DNA of 64,000 nucleotides from Neelides folsomi (lineage: Eukaryota; Arthropoda; Collembola; Neelipleona; Neelidae), in the NCBI GenBank assembly GCA_034687125.1, contig JAQGBZ010000005.1, forward strand, positions 1-64,000. The letters run 5' to 3'. Below, piece by piece: positions 61,301 to 64,000 of this stretch. The position numbers and the translations under genes were made by a program. Numbering within the stretch: the stretch's first letter is position 1; every line of letters begins with the position of its first letter. The notes under the pieces are model-generated. The model did no database searches and was not told the DNA's origin. It worked only from the letters and a program-made list of their open reading frames with translations.

Positions 61301-64000
61301 TAATTACAATACTCATTAACTATTCTCAACCTTGTCCATGCTTATGAGTTTAAAAATTCACATTCCATTGTAATTCCACATTTTCGTGATATTGGGATAT
61401 TGTTGAATAGTTAAAGGATGTGCGTCGGAAGAAAGTTCTTTGAATTTGCAAATTTCCGCATTAGAAGGAAACAGGCTATTAAAGGCTTAAGATAAGATCA
61501 ACAAAGAAGACCCTCGATGTCAATCATGTAAAAATTGGAGAGTTCCCCCATTATGCTCAATAATACGTGATGGGATAGGGCGGCTTCGGAACTTCACGGG
61601 AGTAATTTTGCCAGGAACCGGTTTGGTGGTAATCTTATTAATCGTTCTCATCTCATTGATTGACAGGATGGCCTATGGTGACTTCCTCAAGACATTCACT
61701 CAAATGGAAGTTGTTCATTTGGACGAGGAGACGAGTCGGGACGAAGTCTCATTGAGGCATAAAACGCCATGGAATGTTCGTCAGTATCAAGGTTCTTGGA
61801 TGCGGGGGGTCACTGCCGGTGGATGCAGAAATAATCCTGGTTCGTCTGTCAATCAAATTCTTCAATCAAATTGAATTGTCATCATGATGAAAAGCATTCT
61901 TGATTATTGAAACTATTGATTTTCCACCTTAAGATCCTCCATCATTCAGAGGCTTCTTCAGCTACTTATTTTACCTCCTTCAATCCTTCCTCATTTCAAT
62001 ATAAAATGAATGAATCCTCTTATTATGTTTAACATAACATTAAAACCTATTACATTCGATTAAATCATATTGTTTTTTATCCTTTTTATTATAGCAATTT
62101 TATAAAAGCTTTATAAAATATAGTCTTTTAAAAGCTTAATGTCGGATTTTAATTACACTTTTTTTTGTTCTATTAGACACATTCCACATCAACCCGCAAC
62201 TTCAAATTTTGCTATCTGACATGGAAGAACTCGTCTTGTCATTGAACCAACATGCAATTATGGACCCAAAGGTTCAATTTATATTCAATTCATATACACC
62301 TTAGTTCAAATAAATTACGTGAAGATTTTATTTAGCTATTTGGTCAAGCTAAGGATATTTATTACCTTTTTATTTTACATGTAAAAATATTACTGAAGTT
62401 TTAAGCGCGTCTTTGGCTTTGATAAAAAAAAGTCGAGTCGTATAGCAATAATGTTATCTAAAGTAGAGAAATCTACACAAGTTTACATGCTAATTAGTAG
62501 TTGTCTGTTCCTATTCATCTTATTATAATAGTTAAAACTAAAATTCCTCTCATTAAACTTTGACTAGAACTCTGATATAAAATGAATCGGGGTGTGGGCA
62601 AAGAAAATTTTCTATACTTATTGCACGTATTTTATTCATGTTACATGAATGAAAATGAACATTGTATTTCGAATCTTTTGTATTCAACGTAGGGTGTTGA
62701 ATATTTCATAAGTAATGAAGGAATTTTAGTTTGAGTAATTAATGGTTTGATTCATTAAAGGTGACCTTCGTGTGTCGTCTTTACATAACTTTTGACTTTC
62801 AATTTCAGGTGATAGGATTTACAGTCTACCCTTCTACAAAAAACAATGGAGACTCCATTGGGAAGTCTTTCTTCAAAAAGAATAAAAGTCTGATCAATTC
62901 ACAATACACGAATAGTCGACAAGTAAGAAAGAATTTGGATGATTAAATTCCTTCCTTTTTTATACAATTTACAATAAAAAGCTTAAATAATGAATTCTAT
63001 CATTGTTTGCTATTTATTGTTAAATATTAAATATCTGTATGAAATTGAATTGCTTAAGTTAAATTTAAATGTTTTATAGGTAAGTCAAAGATGTCAATTA
63101 GAACAAGGTGCGTATCTCGTTCTTCCAACGACGTTCGAACCAGGGCAAGAAACCACCTTCACGTTTCGAGCCTATACAACCAAAGCTATCAAACTAAGGT
63201 TAGTTTCAATTTCAAGTCTTTCAAGATACGTCCAAAGATGATTTTCTAAAATTAATCAAAAAGGGATTTGAAGGTGATTTAGCATGATAAATGATTTAGC
63301 ATCTATTTTGCTCTGTTTTATAGTAAAAGTTCAATGTTATGGACTTTAATTGTTATTTAGGGTAAATCAAACCGATACTAATAGTTGTAAATACCAAGTA
63401 AGTTAAGTAGGGCATGAAGAGATTGAAGGGAAAAATACTTATTGTTTTCTCATCATACTTAATGATTATCATGATCTAATCAAAATCTCAAAGCACAAAT
63501 AGATACATCCTTGCTCAACAATTTCTTTATTCTTCCAAAATATATGATTATTATAAAGTTAGTTAACAATACTATAGATAGGTATATGAAAAAACAATTA
63601 ATGGTTATATGTTTATTATAAGGATCTTTTTCATTCTTTCAGAGTCGTCGACACTTCTCCTTCCCTTGAAAAGTCAGCCATTATGAGGGTAAGTTAAAAA
63701 GCATAGTTGTAATAATAAAGTTTACAGAATGGTTTTATTATTCTTTTGGCTACTTGTGGAATATTTGAATATATTTAAGTAAATGGGTCCTTAATTGCAT
63801 TCAAACTGTGTTATGAAGCTACTGAATTAAATGTGATTTTGACATCTTTATGCTTTTCAGGCTTCGAATATCTTAGAGAACAAGAATTTCGCCCAGTATG
63901 AGTCAGTGTTTCTCCAACTGGCTGATGAACACCGGACAATAAGCGCCTTTGAACTTCAGGAATTATTAGAAGCCTGTTTACCCAATGGTAAAAAAGTCAT
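37310..64000 (+). CDS. Catalytically dead calpain, CalpC-like (3' end beyond window)
   Basis: Thirteen exons: 37310-37459, 41512-41584, 45423-45699, 51675-51855, 54267-54347, 58667-58753, 58964-59043, 61667-61839, 62177-62271, 62809-62922, 63080-63198, 63643-63688, 63861 to beyond 64000 (538 aa visible). Parts: N-terminus (LCLKRGDLWEDPDFPA, VWKRPK); protease core IIa/IIb (YAGIFRFRIWWCGEWREVLV, DDRLPTVNGRLVFLHS, FWAPLLEKAYAK, GSYEALKYGST, DLTGGITE, EGEFWMAYGDFLKTFTQMEV); the C2-like domain (GSWMRGVTAGGCRNNPDTF, GAYLVLPTTFEPGQETTF); and the start of the penta-EF-hand domain (QYESVFLQLAD). The catalytic Cys of GDCW is Arg77 (GDRW), the His of RGHAY is Ile245 (FGINY), and the Asn of NPWG is Ala270. 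Every exon join keeps frame. It should bind substrates or calcium but not cleave. Drosophila CalpC and human CAPN6 are comparable dead calpains. Confidence 0.93.
37460..41511. other. Calpain intron 1 (4.05 kb)
   Basis: Non-coding, AT-rich. Short open frames occur on both strands but lack homology or splice context. No mobile element with clear ends and no RNA gene was seen. Confidence 0.6.
41585..45422. other. Calpain intron 2 (3.84 kb)
   Basis: Non-coding, AT-rich with moderately GC-rich islands (for example about 42970-43210 and 43910-44320). No nested gene or repeat recognised. The phase-1 boundaries split the Gly codon just before the altered active-site Arg. Confidence 0.6.
45700..51674. 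other. Calpain intron 3 (5.98 kb, largest seen)
   Basis: Non-coding as far as I can see. The longest open frame (50592-50966, minus, 124 codons) shows no family resemblance, and no matching splice partners were noticed. No transposon ends were identified. Confidence 0.6.
51856..54266. other. Calpain intron 4 (2.41 kb)
   Basis: Non-coding, AT-rich. The open frame that begins at 54156 reads through the acceptor into exon 5, so its first part is intron and should not be taken as protein. Confidence 0.6.
55881..55912. repeat. 16-bp tandem repeat
   Basis: The unit tgtatggtaaaggcaa occurs twice in a row, followed by a partial third similar to the sequence before it. It is small and without evident function. 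Confidence 0.6.
56850..56973. repeat. 31-bp minisatellite, four units
   Basis: Four consecutive 31-bp units start at about 56850, 56881, 56912 and 56943. They share the core gcaaataataatttaatac, with point differences rising in the last unit. They lie in calpain intron 5. A weaker half-unit may precede them. Confidence 0.75.
59044..61666. other. Calpain intron 7 (2.62 kb)
   Basis: AT-rich non-coding DNA with a short (AAT)n run at about 59118-59133. It splits the Trp codon of the EGEFWMAY motif. No gene or mobile element recognised. Confidence 0.6.
61840..62176. other. Calpain intron 8 (337 bp)
   Basis: A plain AT-rich intron with donor gttcgt and acceptor tattag. No other content seen. Confidence 0.6.
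62272..62808. other. Calpain intron 9 (537 bp)
   Basis: A plain AT-rich intron with donor gttcaa and acceptor tttcag. No other content seen. Confidence 0.6.
63199..63642. other. Calpain intron 11 (444 bp)
   Basis: A plain AT-rich intron with donor gttagt and acceptor tttcag. No other content seen. Confidence 0.6.

Noticed and set aside
1-64000. tRNA, rRNA, CRISPR, retroviral/LTR or Polinton elements
   Set aside because: I looked for tRNA B-box-like GGTTCGA motifs, regular spacer arrays and reverse transcriptase or capsid-type motifs and found none I could support.

Overview
This is nuclear DNA from an animal, very probably an arthropod. It is AT-rich, and the genes are split by GT-AG introns that are mostly 50-500 bp long. 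I rebuilt exon chains by hand from reading frame, splice signals and recalled protein families; no search was run. A fly CalpC-like dead calpain and a secreted beta/gamma-crystallin protein make an arthropod, perhaps a crustacean such as a copepod, my best guess. The species is not established.

The left half (1-32.7 kb) is gene-dense. In order it holds: the first exon of a secreted beta/gamma-crystallin protein (-); NOSIP (+), a U-box E3 ligase; SRRT/ARS2 (+), the cap-binding-complex RNA effector; an unrecognised four-pass membrane protein with a mucin-like loop (-); UBOX5/RNF37 (+), a second U-box ligase; a KIAA0319L-type PKD-domain receptor (-) head-to-head with mitochondrial ribosomal protein MRPL49 (+); a small two-pass membrane protein (-); MED28 (-) with a very long extra C-terminal tail; and a C2H2 zinc-finger/coiled-coil protein, perhaps DZIP1-like (-). 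The genes look like unrelated housekeeping neighbours. I see no operon-like logic.

The right half (37.3 kb to the end) is one gene: a calpain spread over at least 26.7 kb, with thirteen exons visible and introns up to 6 kb. It runs off the right edge at the start of its penta-EF-hand domain. All three catalytic positions are replaced (Cys to Arg, His to Ile, Asn to Ala), so it should be a pseudo-protease.

Mobile DNA is sparse. There is a 574-bp palindromic mariner-type element at 22.4-23.0 kb, in a probable 5'-UTR intron. A foldback-like MITE and a 28-bp perfect palindrome lie inside an intron of the DZIP1-like gene. A 31-bp minisatellite lies in a calpain intron. I saw no retrovirus or LTR element, no tRNA or rRNA gene, and no CRISPR array. 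Nothing here amounts to a clearly new multi-gene system. The most notable items are the dead calpain, the MED28 tail fusion, the mucin-like four-pass protein and the inverted-copy mariner.
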